Source: a virus
IMG/VR virus record: IMGVR_UViG_3300009537_000070
Coordinates: 1-37,612 of that record
Length of the DNA stretch: 37,612 nt
Reading direction: 5' to 3' (one strand)
Shown here: piece by piece, positions 15,252-26,078 of the stretch
Layout: each line of letters starts with the position of its first letter
Numbering within the stretch: the stretch's first letter is position 1
Translations under genes and position numbers: made by a program
The notes under the pieces: model-generated
Databases searched by the model: none
The model's input: only the letters and a program-made list of their open reading frames with translations
Told to the model about the DNA's origin: nothing

Positions 15252-16257
15252 ACCTTATATAACAGAATTAGATAAAAAATACGTTAATCAAGCACTTGAT
15301 GATGGCTGGATTTCTTCTAAGTGAGAATTTATAGAGAAGTTTGAGAATGCTTGGGCTAATTGGAATGATTATAAATATGGAGCTTCTTGCAACTCTGGTA
15401 CTTCAGCTTTGTTTCTTGCTTTAAAAGCTATTTGAATAAAAGAATGAGATGAGGTTATTGTTCCTGACTTTACTATGATTGCAACAGCTTGGGCAGTAAC
15501 ATATTGTGGAGCTACTCCTGTGTTTGTAGATTGTAAAGATAATCTAACAATAGACGAAACTCTTATAAGGGAAGTTATAACACCAAAGACTAGAGCTATT
15601 ATGCCTGTACATATTTATGGTAGACAATGTAATATGGATGAGATAATGAAGATTGCTTATGAATATAACTTGTATGTAGTAGAAGATAGTGCTGAAGCTC
15701 ACGGGATTAAACCTAGAGGAGATATTGCTTGTTATTCTTTCTTTGGAAACAAGATTATAACAACTGGTGAGGGTGGAATGTGTGTAACAAACGACAAAAG
15801 AATACACGATCAAATACAGCATATTAAAGCAATGGCTTTTGATAAAGACCATACATTTTTACACCCTAAATTGGGTTATAACTTTAGAATGACTAATATC
15901 CAGGCTGCTATAGGACTTGCTCAAGTTGAGCAGATTGACTATATACTCTCTAAGAGAAAACTAATTGAGGATTGGTATGATCATTATTTACCTGAAAACA
16001 TTGTAAGACAACCAAAGAGAGATGTTGTATGGATGTATGATATTTGTATGAACAATAGAGATATGATGATGAAATATTTATCTGGTAATAGTATAGAAAC
16101 AAGATACTTCTTTAAACCAATGAATGATCAACCGATGTATTCTGATACATATATTCCTTTTAGTAAAGCAAAAAAATATTCTAAACTAGGTTTTTATTTG
16201 CCAACATATACAGAATTAACAGAAGAAGAAGTTAAGTATATATGCTCAATGTTTTAA
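15235..16257 (+). CDS. DegT/DnrJ/EryC1-type sugar aminotransferase
   Basis: 340 residues. DDGWISSKGEFIEKFE, SGTSALFLALKAIGIKEGDE, VIVPDFTMIATAWAV, VVEDSAEAHGI and CYSFFGNKIITTGEGG are the standard series; the Lys of FFGNK should form the PLP Schiff base and the Asp of VVEDSAE holds the pyridine nitrogen. All three TGA codons (15322-15324, 15433-15435, 15445-15447) fall on family glycines. It transfers an amino group onto a nucleotide-linked keto sugar. Overlaps of 17 bp upstream and 16 bp downstream bind it into the cassette. Confidence 0.9.
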
Positions 16258-16898
16258 CTTGTATTACAGGAAACAAAGATAAGCTAATTGATGAACAATT
16301 CCAAGATGGTTCTATTTTTGTAGCTTTTACAGACAAGCTACAAATGTCTAATACTTGGACAGTTAAAAAAGCTCCTAATTTATTTAAAGATAATCGCAGA
16401 AATTCCCGTTTACCTAAAATACTCACTCACCAATATATTGATTCTGAATATTCATTATATATAGACTGAAATATGCAACTTAATGTATCACCACAGGAAT
16501 TGATTGATAAATATTTAAAAGATTATGATATAGCTGTTTTTAGACATCCAAGTAGGAATTGTATATATGAAGAAGCAATAATTTGCTCAAGATATTGATT
16601 AGAAGATCCTGAAATTTTAATTGACCAATGTTTAACATACGAGAAAAATGGTTATGTAAAACATAAATGACTTGCTGAGTGTGGTGTAATACTACGAAGA
16701 CACACAAAGAAAGTAGAAGAATTTAACAATGCTTGGTGGAGTGAATATTGCCGACACGGAAAGAGAGATCAAATAAGTTTTATGTATGCTATTGACAAGA
16801 TTGGTATTCGTGTCAACATTATAGATGATTTGGATTATAAATATAAAAGTATTATTCACAGTAAACATTCGATACCCAATAATACAAAACAATACTAA
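16242..16898 (+). CDS. DUF616/TOD1-like glycosyltransferase
   Basis: 218 residues with three TGA-Gly codons (16468-16470, 16597-16599, 16669-16671). RLPKILTHQYIDSEYSLYID-G-N carries a DxD-like SLYIDGN, then VFRHPSRNCIYEEA, GLAECGVILRRHTKKVEEFN and WWSEYCRHGKRDQISFMYAI. This ordered set is typical of the DUF616 (TOD1/MUCI70) glycosyltransferase-like domain. Members act on glycans or modify proteins; the substrate here is unknown. Confidence 0.75.
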
Positions 16899-16911
16899 AC
16901 GAAATAAATTT

Positions 16912-18036
16912 ATGAAAATATTTTCAAACTATGTAGATTATCAGGAGAATAAGGAACGCAAAAAGAAAAACTGATATTGAGGTTGTGGTTATTATCGTAC
17001 AATTAAACCAACAAAACAGATCAATAATCATAATATAGTAGTTTATGGTAAAGAATTAGAGAAACTACCAAGTGAAACTAAATGGAATACTATTGCAAAA
17101 GAATATGATTTACTTTGGATGAGATACTTTGATGGTGAGCAGGCTGCCTGTGCTGTATTTTGAAATGCAGAACACTATGGCAAGAAAGTTATTTTAGATA
17201 TAGATGATGATATTATAAACATAATGAGTGGCAATCCTGCTATTGAGAGATATAAGCAATGAGGTGCTAGAAAAGCTATAGTAAAAACAATTCTATCATT
17301 AGCTAACTGATTAACTGTATCAACTGAACCTTTAAAAAAACTATATGAAGATCACTTCTGGAAAGTGCATAAAATTAAAATGCCTATCAAAGTTATACCT
17401 AACTATAATGATATAAACGACTGGAATTTCCCTATAAAAGAAAAATCTAAAGATATTATAATTGGGTATATGGGATCAACTTCTCACTATGATGACTTGG
17501 TTATGGTTCTTCCTGTGATAAAGAAGTTAATGATTAAATATCCAACTCTTAGGTTTCAAATGATGGGTATTTTAACAACAGAAAAAGTAAAAGAGATATT
17601 TAAAGATTGGGATGGTAATTTACTTAATAGATTAGATATAGTTTGAGCAACAAATACCTTTAAAGAATTTCCTGAATGGCTATGTAATCAGCAATGGAAT
17701 ATATGAATAGCTCCTTTAGTAGATACAGCTTTTAATCGTTCTAGATCTCATATTAAATGGATGGAATACTCTATGATTAAAATACCAACTGTCGCTTCAA
17801 GAGTTTATCCATATTTTATTGAGTTAGACGGAAAAGATACTATCCGAGATGGTGAGACAGGATTTTTATGCTCTACACCAGAACAATGGGAAAAAACTCT
17901 ATCTAAACTTATAGAAGACGAAGAATTGCGTATTAAAATAGGACAACAAGCATATAATTACATCAAAGATAATTGGCAATATAAAGACTCTAAAATAGAA
18001 GAAAAGCTTGATTCACTATTGCAAGAAATTGAATAA
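16912..18036 (+). CDS. GT4-family glycosyltransferase (seven TGA-Gly codons)
   Basis: 374 residues and the gene richest in TGA per length after the collagen-like fibre. GYGGCGYYRTIKPT at the N-terminus matches the G-x-G-x-Y-R-x-x-x-P acceptor-site loop; VILDIDDDIINI, LANGLTVSTEPLKKLY, KVIPNYNDINDW, IIIGYMGSTSHYDD, and IGIAPLVDTAFNRSRSHIK-to-EYS with GETGFLCSTPEQW make a complete GT-B glycosyltransferase of the GT4/Glycos_transf_1 type. It closes the sugar cassette and is followed by a terminator. Confidence 0.85.
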
Positions 18037-18077
18037 TCTGATAAGATATAGATGTTCGTATTTTTTTATGGTCACAG

Positions 18078-18110
18078 AAGCCACCCCTAAAAAGGTGGTT
18101 TGTGTGTATT
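18078..18110 (+). terminator. Hairpin terminator of the head/sugar operon
   Basis: AAGCCACC (18078-18085) pairs with GGTGGTTT (18094-18101) through one G-U pair over an 8-base loop, followed by the U-rich TGTGTGTATT. The -35 box of the next promoter begins at its last base. Confidence 0.65.
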
Positions 18111-18138
18111 TGCCTAAAAACTTAAAATATAGTATAAT
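18110..18138 (+). promoter_or_regulatory. Promoter of the adaptor/tail operon
   Basis: TTGCCT, a 17-bp spacer and TATAAT at 18133-18138, followed by TAGAGCATAAAAATAACTTA before the ATG at 18167. It is nearly identical in core and leader to the 9667 promoter. Confidence 0.8.
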
Positions 18139-18166
18139 TAGAGCATAAAAATAACTTAAATAAATT

Positions 18167-18880
18167 ATGATTTTATCTTCAACATCATTAACTTGAGTAA
18201 CAGCAAAACCTTCTATTATAGAAGACATTGATTTTCTTGTAGGAACAACAGCAAATACTTATCCCTTAGCTGATAAACTAAGAAATATAAACATTCATTA
18301 TCATAGAGCAGTAACAGAAATCCTTAAAGCGGATGGTAATTGGGAGTTTGACGATACCAATAACACAACTTTCCCTATTGGAACAACAAAACTATTCCAA
18401 AATCAGAGAGATTATACACTTCCAACAAACCTAGTTAAATTGGTTAGAGTAGAAGTTTTAGACGCTTCTGGTAAATGGAATCGTGTAAATGAATTTGATG
18501 AAACACAAATTGATATTTCATTAGAAGAATTTGAATCTACTCCTTGACTACCTGTATATTACCGAGAAATTGCAAACAGTATTGAACTTTATCCAAAACC
18601 CGTTACAGATAGAGATGCTGGACTTAAAGTATATTTCCAAAGAGAAGTTTCAGATTTTACAAACGCAGACGCTTCACTTTCACCCGGATTTGATGCTTCA
18701 TTCCACAGGATACTATCAATCGGTGCAGCTTATGACTTTGCTTTCTCTAAAGGTCTATCAATATCAAACAATCTTTTAAACGAATACAATATCCTTATAG
18801 AGAACTTAAAACAAAGATATTCAGAGAGAAACAAAGAAGTTAAGACACAATTAAAAGCTAAACATTTTAACTACGAATAA
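18167..18880 (+). CDS. Head-tail adaptor/connector protein (two TGA-Gly codons)
   Basis: 237 residues with TGA at 18194-18196 (SLTGVTAKPS) and 18546-18548 (STPGLPVYYRE). LADKLRNINIHYHRAVTEIL at residues 25-48 is the N-terminal helical pair; then QRDYTLPTNLVKLVRVEVLD and PGLPVYYREIANSIELYPKP, a pattern seen in phage adaptor proteins of the gp6-like neck class; the C-terminus is helical (NEYNILIENLKQRYSERN). First gene of the tail operon, consistent with a protein that binds the portal ring after packaging. Confidence 0.75.
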
Positions 18881-18881
18881 T

Positions 18882-19034
18882 ATGGCTACTTGGAAAAACA
18901 AAGATAAAAATATGAGGGAAAGTCAAGTTCAATTTAACCAAAATGAGAATGTGACTTTTAACTTTAAATTATTAACATTTAATGATGATAAATTCCAAAC
19001 CACAGTAGTTTGGACATTACAAAACGAACAATAA
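18882..19034 (+). CDS. Hypothetical small structural-operon protein
   Basis: 50 residues (MATWKNKDKNMRESQVQFNQ...FKLLTFNDDKFQTTVVWTLQNEQ), probably a small beta sheet. It begins one base after the adaptor stop and ends 4 bp before the next ATG. No motif recognised. Confidence 0.5.
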   Translation: MATWKNKDKNMRESQVQFNQNENVTFNFKLLTFNDDKFQTTVVWTLQNEQ

Positions 19035-19038
19035 ATAT

Positions 19039-19839
19039 ATGGCATACGCAACAAATACATTTCCAACAGATATCCAAGACCCAGTAAAACCAATCGCAAC
19101 AGATGAGGTTTTAGCTTTTGACCACGCTGGGCTAGAGACATTTCAAAATGCTTCTATAAAAGCACTCAAGGATAAAGTCGGTGCTAATAGTAGTGGAGTA
19201 ACTACATCACACGACTATAAATTAAGTGAAGTTTCTGATAAGGCAATAGGTAAAACAGCAGTTCAAACTTTAGAAAATAAAAAACTAGTAGATACTACAA
19301 CAAAAATAGTTGATAGTGCTGACCCAACAATAGAGATTGCTTTTGACGCAGATGGCACTACTGGGACTAAAACAACTTTAAAAACTTCACAGACAACAAA
19401 TAAGACAGTTACAATCCCAGACATTACAGATACTCTAGTTACAAAAGATACAACTGACGCTTTAAAGAATAAAACAATCACAGATGCTTCCAATGTAGTT
19501 ACAGCAAATAAATTAAGAACAGCAACAACAGAAGTAGTGGTATCAACTGCAACAGCACCAACAGTTGGACAGGTTTTAACAGCTTTAAATGGAACTTCTG
19601 CTGAATGGCAGACACCAGCAATAACACCTGCATTACAACCATATACTTTAGAGAAAGCAAGTATAACTTATGACGCACAAGGTAGGATTGCAACGGTAAC
19701 AGATACAAATGTATCACCATCAGTTGTTTATACTCTAACTTATGACGCACAAGACAGTTTGGAAACAGTAACAGATACAGTAAGCACTTGGACTGTAACT
19801 TATACAAATGATCAAGTGACAAATATTAGCAAAGTTTAA
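19039..19839 (+). CDS. Tail fibre or virion decoration protein
   Basis: 266 residues. The N-terminal 60 look like a particle-binding part (PTDIQDPVKPIATDEVLAFD); the middle is Thr-rich beta repeat material (TTKIVDSADPTIEIAFDADG, TKTTLKTSQTTNKTVTIPD); the end has two YDAQ units (ITYDAQGRIATVTDT and LTYDAQDSLETVTDT) resembling YD-type repeats. Fibre modules of this kind are common in phages. No TGA codons although Gly is present. Confidence 0.65.
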   Translation: MAYATNTFPTDIQDPVKPIATDEVLAFDHAGLETFQNASIKALKDKVGANSSGVTTSHDYKLSEVSDKAIGKTAVQTLENKKLVDTTTKIVDSADPTIEIAFDADGTTGTKTTLKTSQTTNKTVTIPDITDTLVTKDTTDALKNKTITDASNVVTANKLRTATTEVVVSTATAPTVGQVLTALNGTSAEWQTPAITPALQPYTLEKASITYDAQGRIATVTDTNVSPSVVYTLTYDAQDSLETVTDTVSTWTVTYTNDQVTNISKV

Positions 19840-19857
19840 TAATAATAAAATAAAAAT

Positions 19858-20502
19858 ATGTTTCAATTAAATACAAATACAACAGGAGGTAGTGCAGACA
19901 ATTTAAAAAAATTAGCAACAAGTAGTATTTTTATAACTAAACATGTAGGAGATGCTGGCAGAACTACTACTACAGTTGCCCAAGCAGGTGGTGCAGATTT
20001 CGGTAATATAGTAGAAACAGTAGGTTCTACAAAAATAAATACATATTTAGGTGTAGTTCAGAATACAGATTTAATCTTAAATCCATCTGCAACATACGGT
20101 GATACTCTTTATTTGACAACTTATGGTGGAAATGACCCATTGTGTAGAATGGCTTGTATTTTACCTTGTAAGACAGGACAACAAATAACTGGTTTTTCTA
20201 TTCAGAGAATACAAGCCATTTATCTAAATGGAACTGGAGTTACAGCAGATTTTACAGCAACATTAAAAAAGATGGCAACTAATGGAACTTTAACTACTAT
20301 GGCGACCACTACAAAATCAATCGCAGCAACAGCAAGTAATGTAACATTGGGAGCAACTTTTGCACCAGTAACAATGAACGCTGGTGATAGATTAGTAATT
20401 GAATATGCACTGACAAGAACTGGTGGTACACACAATACAACAAATTTCATATATTCCTTGCATTCCCCAAATGGTTTATATAATAACATCTTTATTTACT
20501 AA
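19858..20502 (+). CDS. Virion structural protein, beta-rich
   Basis: 214 residues. It reads as a jelly-roll-like domain: ILPCKTGQQITGFSIQRIQA, then TGVTADFTATLKKMA, TLGATFAPVTMNAGDRLVIE and a short C-terminal SLHSPNGLYNNIFIY. Such domains form fibre heads or capsid decoration. It shares a one-base overlap with the next gene (TAATG). No TGA codons. Confidence 0.6.
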   Translation: MFQLNTNTTGGSADNLKKLATSSIFITKHVGDAGRTTTTVAQAGGADFGNIVETVGSTKINTYLGVVQNTDLILNPSATYGDTLYLTTYGGNDPLCRMACILPCKTGQQITGFSIQRIQAIYLNGTGVTADFTATLKKMATNGTLTTMATTTKSIAATASNVTLGATFAPVTMNAGDRLVIEYALTRTGGTHNTTNFIYSLHSPNGLYNNIFIY

Positions 20503-21986
20503 TGACACAACCAAAAGACATAGTATTAAATAATTTCCAGAACTGAGTATCAATAAGTGAAAACTTTGGTTTTTCTTCTATTGTAAACTGTGACATTACA
20601 CATAATCGTGGTGCTTTGTCAATAGCAAGAAAAGCAAACCCTACTACAGGAACAACTGGACTAATCAGATATACAGCTAATGACCCAACAAGTTCTTTAA
20701 ACTTTGCTTTATCTGAAAATGGTAAATGTTATAAATCATTAAATGAATTAGATTTTACTTGGACAGAACTTTCTAATAATCCCGTAGGTCAAACTGGTAA
20801 CGGAATAGTTTTTTGGAAGAACTGGTTATTTATAGCTAGATATGGAAGAATTGATGTAACTGATTCTGATGGTCTTTGGCATAATAACTGGCAAACACTC
20901 TTTTCTCCTAATGGAAATGAAACAGAACACTATATGCTAGTTGGACAAGACGATATACTTTATATAGGAAATGGAAGATATATGGCATCTTTACAAGAAA
21001 ATACTGGATTTACATTTAGTCCAACAAACGCAGCTACTTATACCTGGAACAATAAAGCTTTAGACTTACCATCTTCTTTTATGGTTTCTTCTTTTGCGGA
21101 ACTTGGAACAAAGCTAATGATCGGAACAAAAACTTTAAATAGTGCTTCTTATTGTTATGTATTCCCCTGGGATAGAGTATCACCATCTTTTGATCTTCCT
21201 TTAAGTGTTGGAGATACAGATATATTTCAAATGGTTACGAGAAACAATATGCTTTATTTTGTTGCTGGTGATGCTAATTTATATAAAACAAACGGATCAA
21301 GCTTAATCCGACTATTTTCTTTTAATGACTTTATGAGGAATGATGGTGTCACTAGAATACTCGGAGTTAATACAAATAATCTTTATGTAGACGCTGTAGA
21401 TATTATAAACAATAAAATTTACTTTGGAATTGGTACAAATTCAGATATACCTTATGGTGGAATATGGTCAATAGACGAGAATGATAAACCAACACTCGAG
21501 CATAGAACATCAATAGATGCAGGTGCTGATGCAATTAAAATAGGTAGTATTTCCCAGGTTAGATTTGGTGGTTTTGTTGCTTCTTCTAAATATGGTTCAT
21601 CTGTCGTTGGTTTAGATTGGATAGGACACAGAATAACTCCAGCTACGACTTCTAATATGATGCTTTATCCTAATTATCAAGCTTATTGTGAGTCTCAATT
21701 ATACGAGGTTGGTACAGAACTTAATCCTAGAACTTTTCAAAAACTTCAATTTATTTTATCGAGAAAATTAAAATCAGGTCAAGGTGTCCGTATTTCTTAT
21801 CGAACAAATTTAACCGATTCCTACACCTTATATGGAACTTATGATTATGCTACAATATGAGCAGTTAATTCACACTATGCACCTTTTGCAGTAGAAGCTA
21901 AAATTATTCAATTCAAGATAGAACTGACGACTGATACTACTAATGATAACTATACTCCGGAACTTCTGGAGGTAAGATTTACATAA
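20502..21986 (+). CDS. Large tail-associated structural protein
   Basis: 494 residues with TGA at 20544-20546 (NFQNGVSISENFGF) and 21858-21860 (YATIGAVNSH). It opens MTQPKDIVLNNFQNG and contains repeated blade-like units (DGLWHNNWQTLFSPNGNE, DILYIGNGRYMASLQENTG, NNMLYFVAGDANLYKTNGSS, NNKIYFGIGTNSDIPYGGIW) that suggest a beta-propeller. Its position behind adaptor and fibre genes suits a tail tube or nozzle component of a short-tailed phage (inference). The ATG at 20616 is internal and should not be used. Confidence 0.65.
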
Positions 21987-21987
21987 T

Positions 21988-22194
21988 ATGGATATAGAAG
22001 AAAAATTTAAAAACCACATACACAACTGAATTGACTCACAGAAGATAAGATTTAAGAAACTTTCACTAACCACTAAGAATTCAACAACTCTTTCAACTGG
22101 TGGTAGTGCAGTATTAAGCACATCAGATAGTACAGTAATAGCAAATATGAGAACTAGAATTAATGAAATTGAAACATTTTTAAAAACTTTATAA
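21988..22194 (+). CDS. Small fibre-type protein with HxHNGxDS motif
   Basis: 68 residues. FKNHIHNGIDSQKIRFK carries the H-x-H-N-G-x-D-S motif found in many phage tail and fibre proteins; the motif Gly is TGA (22027-22029), an independent support for UGA = Gly. The rest is STTLSTGGSAVLSTSD and a short helix at the end (MRTRINEIETFLKTL), which could trimerise. It begins one base after the previous stop. Confidence 0.65.
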
Positions 22195-22204
22195 AAATAA
22201 ATAT

Positions 22205-23797
22205 ATGCAACCACAAAATATAACAACACAAGGGACACAAACGGCTGCTGGTATAGTCAATTTTGATCCCAACACTGGTCAAAGACTTACACAAGGTCAA
22301 TCTGTTGTAGTAAACCAATGAGGTAATCTCTATGGTTCTGTTGCTACACCAATAAGACCAATAGCACCACCTTCTAATATTACTACTCCAACCGAGATAA
22401 CTTCTTCAAATACTCCTACTTTTGCACAAGGATCTACACCAGAGCAAACAATGAGTTCTTCTAATTCAATAGCTGGAATAGCTGGTGATATGATCACAGA
22501 ATCAGAATTAAGAAAACAACAATCAGAAACTAATGTATCTACTAAAACAGAAGAAAATAAACCATTAGTAGAAAAATTAAAACAAGCTCTTGGAATACAA
22601 TCAACATTATCGTCAGATGTAGCTGCTGGAGAAACAGCTGCTTGAATACCAGAACAACAAAAAGTAGCTGATGATTTACTTTCTACAATTAAACAGAAAA
22701 CATCTGCTTACAAGCAAGGTCTTTTAAATATTGAAGGTAAGCCTATTGCTATGCAATTTATTACAGGACAGCAAGCTCAACTACAAAAACAAGCTGCTTT
22801 TGAAATAGGAGAACTTACTGGCAATTTAGCTGCATTACAAAATAATATTCAGAAGGCTAGAGATACTGTCGAAAGAACTGTAAGATTAAAGTATGAAGAT
22901 CAAATTAATAATATTGAAAGATTAAATAAACTAATTGAATTAAACCGAGACAATATGTCTGAAGATAAAAAAGCTATAGCTGATGAAAGAAAATTCCAAA
23001 ATGATATAAAGCTTAATTACTACAAAAAACAAATGGAATTAGATATAAAAGATCAAAATAGTAAAAATGATGTATTGGCTGAAGCAAAGAAAAATGGAGC
23101 ACCAGCTGATATAATTAATGCAATTATTTCTGCTAAAGATTACCAAGGGGCATTAATAGCTGCTGATAAGTACTTAACTGAAAAGAAATATGCACCAGGT
23201 TCTATTGGTGAATACCAATTTGCTGTAGAGCAAGGATATAAAGGAACATTCTCTCAGTATCAGACAGAAGATGCTAATAGAAAAGCTACCATTGCTAAAG
23301 CTGGAGCTACAACAATATCTACTGGTGTACCAACAACTCAAGATTTAACAAAGCAAGAAACACAAGATGCATTATCAACAGTAAATCAAATTAATAATTT
23401 ATTGATAGATACTAATTTTGATGAAGCATTTGGAGCTCAAGGATTATTAATGAGGAATGTCCCAGGTTCAAATGCTGCTAGAGTTGCAGCTGAAATAACT
23501 AACATTAAAGATAGAGCCGCTATGGGTGAAAGAGGAAAACTTAAAGGTCAAGGTTCTGTATCAAACTTTGAAGTTCAAATGTTGCAAAATGCACAATCTG
23601 CTCTAAACTTTAATCTAAGCCCACAAGATGCTAGACAAGCACTTATAAACTTTCAGGGAGCAATTCAGACATCTTCAGGTGGTCAAACTAAAGTTCAAGT
23701 AACTGATAAAAAATGAAATACAAAGGTCGTTAATGCAGGTAGTCAGAGTATCACTAAAATGATAGCTGATGGATTAAAAGTTAAATATATACAATAA
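22205..23797 (+). CDS. Large internal virion protein, coiled coil, Gln-rich
   Basis: 530 residues with TGA at 22319-22321, 22643-22645 and 23714-23716. The first 100 residues are disordered and Thr/Pro-rich (PIRPIAPPSNITTPTEITSS); then EGKPIAMQFITGQQAQLQKQ and a long coiled coil (NIQKARDTVERTVRLKYEDQ, then NNIERLNKLIELNRDNMSED); then a globular part with YAPGSIGEYQFAVEQGYKGT and GQGSVSNFEVQMLQNAQSAL. It could be an ejection protein in a podovirus, since no tape measure is seen. The family is not one I can name. Confidence 0.6.
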
Positions 23798-23798
23798 T

Positions 23799-24911
23799 AT
23801 GGATTTATCTAAATATGGTGTTACAGAAATACCACAAGAACAAAGCAATATTAACGACAATGGAATGATAGATTTATCTAAATATAATGTTACTCCCGAT
23901 ATTGCGTTACCAACCAAACCAAAGCAAACTTTAGGCAGTAAGATTAAATCAAAATTAGGTGAAATTGGAACAAATATAAAAAATGTTGGTAAAAGTTCAA
24001 TAACTTTTAATGCACAAGGTAAACCAACATTATCTAAGGAAGCACAACAATATGCTATGGATGCAGTCTCAGGTTTTGCTGGTGGTTCAGGTGTAGTTAA
24101 AGCAATAAAACCAACGACTGTAAATATACTAAAAAATACTACTGAAACATTGTCCAAATTAGAAGAAAATGCTGCCAATCTTGAGGGAAGAATTAAAACT
24201 ACTATAGCAGGTGCTAAAAAAGTATTACCATCTAAAACAGAAAAAAGGGCTGCACAATTATTAGAAGGTCAAGTATCTACTAATGTAACAAAGAATCCTA
24301 TAATAATTAAAAGTGAAATATCTAGAAGAGGTTCTGATGTTGAAAATTATGTATCAAAAAATGCTAAAAAAATAACTGCTGAAGAACAAATGAATATGTT
24401 TTCTAGTAAAAGAGCAAAACTCGCTGATTACATGGATAAAACTCAATTAAAAGCTTATGACGCACAGGTATCAATGTTTCAAAAAATTCTTAATAAAACC
24501 GCAAAAGGTAAAGGATTTAATACCGATTCTTTTTATAAAGCAGTAAAAGAATATGAAGATAATGTAGCAAGTAATCTTCCAAAAGGAAAAGCATTATTGT
24601 TTGATACTACAGGAGTTGGAAGTGCTAAAATATTAGGTGCTAGATCTGTTAGAAATGTGGTTAGAGATATTATATGACAAAAACACCCTGAATTTAAAGG
24701 TAAAATGTTTGATTTAGCTTCTCTTTATGATGTTTTAGATACGGCATTAACAAAATCTCGTCAACTAGAAGGTAATACATTATCGAGATTTACTGCTAAA
24801 AATCCAGTAGTTAGTAGTGCATTAAAATATGGTGCAGGAGTAGGAACTGCTATTATAGCAGGTAAAAAGTTAGGTATAGGACAACAACAAATAGGTGATA
24901 ATTCTAACTAA
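23799..24911 (+). CDS. Virion-associated protein with DLSKY repeats
   Basis: 370 residues with one TGA-Gly (24675-24677, DIIGQKHPEFK). The N-terminus repeats MDLSKYGVTEIP and MIDLSKYNVTPD, short motifs typical of internal or minor virion proteins. A helical middle (NTTETLSKLEENAANLEGRI, KTEKRAAQLLEGQVSTNVTK) and a C-terminal glycine-alanine stretch (YGAGVGTAIIAGKKLGIG) that could interact with membrane follow. Likely a second ejection protein beside the coiled-coil protein upstream. Confidence 0.6.
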
Positions 24912-24988
24912 TAAGTAGAATTACTATACCAATCAAAAATCCTATTATAAACTCATTCATATTAATATAATAACAAAATACAAATAAA

Positions 24989-25810
24989 ATGTCAACAGAC
25001 GATGAGTTATTAAACAAAATAGATAAGATATTAACCTATGGTGAGGATAACTTGCCTGTATTAGACGATATTGAAAGACTAGACTCTGAAATTGAAGAAT
25101 TGGAAAAATCACTTGATGATTCTGTTTCACAAATAGAGGAAAAAATAACCAACATTCAACTTATTCCAGGTGAAAAAGGTGATCAAGGTATAAAAGGAGA
25201 AAAAGGCGACAAGGGAGATAAAGGCGACAAAGGTGATAATGGTAAAGATGGCATAAATGGAAAAGATTGAATTAATTGAATTGATGGGGAAGATGGCTCT
25301 GATGGTAAAGACGGAAAAGATTGATTAAACGGTAAAGATGGTTCACCGGATATGGCTGAGAATATACGGAATAAACTAGAACTTCTACAAGGTAATGAAA
25401 GACTAGACAAATCAGCAATTCGTGGTCTTGAAGACTTAGAAATGAATATCCGAAATATTCCAAAGTGAATGGGTGGAACATCTTTAGAGGTTTATCAAAA
25501 TTGAGTTAAAATAGGAACGGGTGGCAAACTTAATTTTTCAGGTGCTACAGTAACTCATTTATGAGATACTAATACAATAAAAATTAATTCGTATACTCCA
25601 GACAATGTCACTGCAGGAACTATAACCCGAACTTCAGATTTAATATCTTCCATAGCTCTAACTAAATCACTTGGCACAGACGCAATAACAATCAACAGAG
25701 ATGGAAATAATAGAATATCAAGCATAGTTTCAGTTTATAACGCAATAACCAAGACAACAACTTTTACAAGAGATGGAAATGGCATAATAACAAGTTTTGC
25801 TGTAACCTAA
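24989..25810 (+). CDS. Collagen-like tail fibre (six TGA-Gly codons)
   Basis: 273 residues. After an acidic coiled coil (DDIERLDSEIEELEKSLDD) comes an uninterrupted run of Gly-X-Y triplets from about residue 57 to 115 (KGDKGDKGDKGDNGKDG and onward). Three of the Gly positions in this run are TGA (25267-25269, 25276-25278, 25321-25323); any other meaning would break the triple helix, so this gene alone fixes UGA as Gly. Further TGA codons follow at 25468-25470, 25501-25503 and 25561-25563. The C-terminus is a beta-rich head (TFTRDGNGIITSFAVT). A trimeric fibre is expected. Confidence 0.88.
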
Positions 25811-25825
25811 ATTTAATGTTATAAT
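25797..25825 (+). promoter_or_regulatory. Near-leaderless promoter for the 25832 gene
   Basis: TTGCTG (inside the end of the fibre gene), a 17-bp spacer and TATAAT at 25820-25825; the ATG follows 6 bases later. Confidence 0.65.
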
Positions 25826-25831
25826 ACATAT

Positions 25832-26077
25832 ATGAATAAAACAACTATTGAACACGGATACTATACAACAGATGAAGTAGGTCGCTTTCACTCCTTTGAT
25901 GATGAGCCAGCTATTAAAGTAGAAGACCACATAATCACAGAAGAAAATGGAGAAATAAAAGAAGTTTCTGGTTATCGTGCTTGGTATAAAAATGGTCAAA
26001 TCCATCGTGAAGGTTCTCCATCTGTTATCCGAAACAGTGGCGAAGAATATTACTACATAGACGGAAAACTACAATAA
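25832..26077 (+). CDS. MORN-like repeat protein
   Basis: 81 residues. GRFHSFDDEPAIKVEDHIIT, GYRAWYKNGQIHREGSPSVI and SGEEYYYIDGKLQ form the WYKNGxxHRExxPA and YYxDGxL pattern seen in MORN-like (YwqK-type) repeats of small phage and bacterial proteins. In phages such proteins often lie beside tail fibre genes and may help folding or attachment; the role here is inferred only from position directly before the giant fibre gene. Confidence 0.6.
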   Translation: MNKTTIEHGYYTTDEVGRFHSFDDEPAIKVEDHIITEENGEIKEVSGYRAWYKNGQIHREGSPSVIRNSGEEYYYIDGKLQ

Positions 26078-26078
26078 T

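Noticed and set aside
18531-18779. 82-residue + strand frame
   Set aside because: Out of frame within the adaptor gene (18167-18880), which is continuous when TGA is read as Gly.
19499-19822. Leu-rich minus-strand frame of 107 residues opposite the Thr-rich fibre gene
   Set aside because: Low-complexity mirror of repetitive fibre codons; no start context, no motif, opposite to all genes.
21870-22238. 122-residue minus-strand frame
   Set aside because: Covers the ends of two clear + strand genes, including the HxHNGxDS gene; composition is a shadow.
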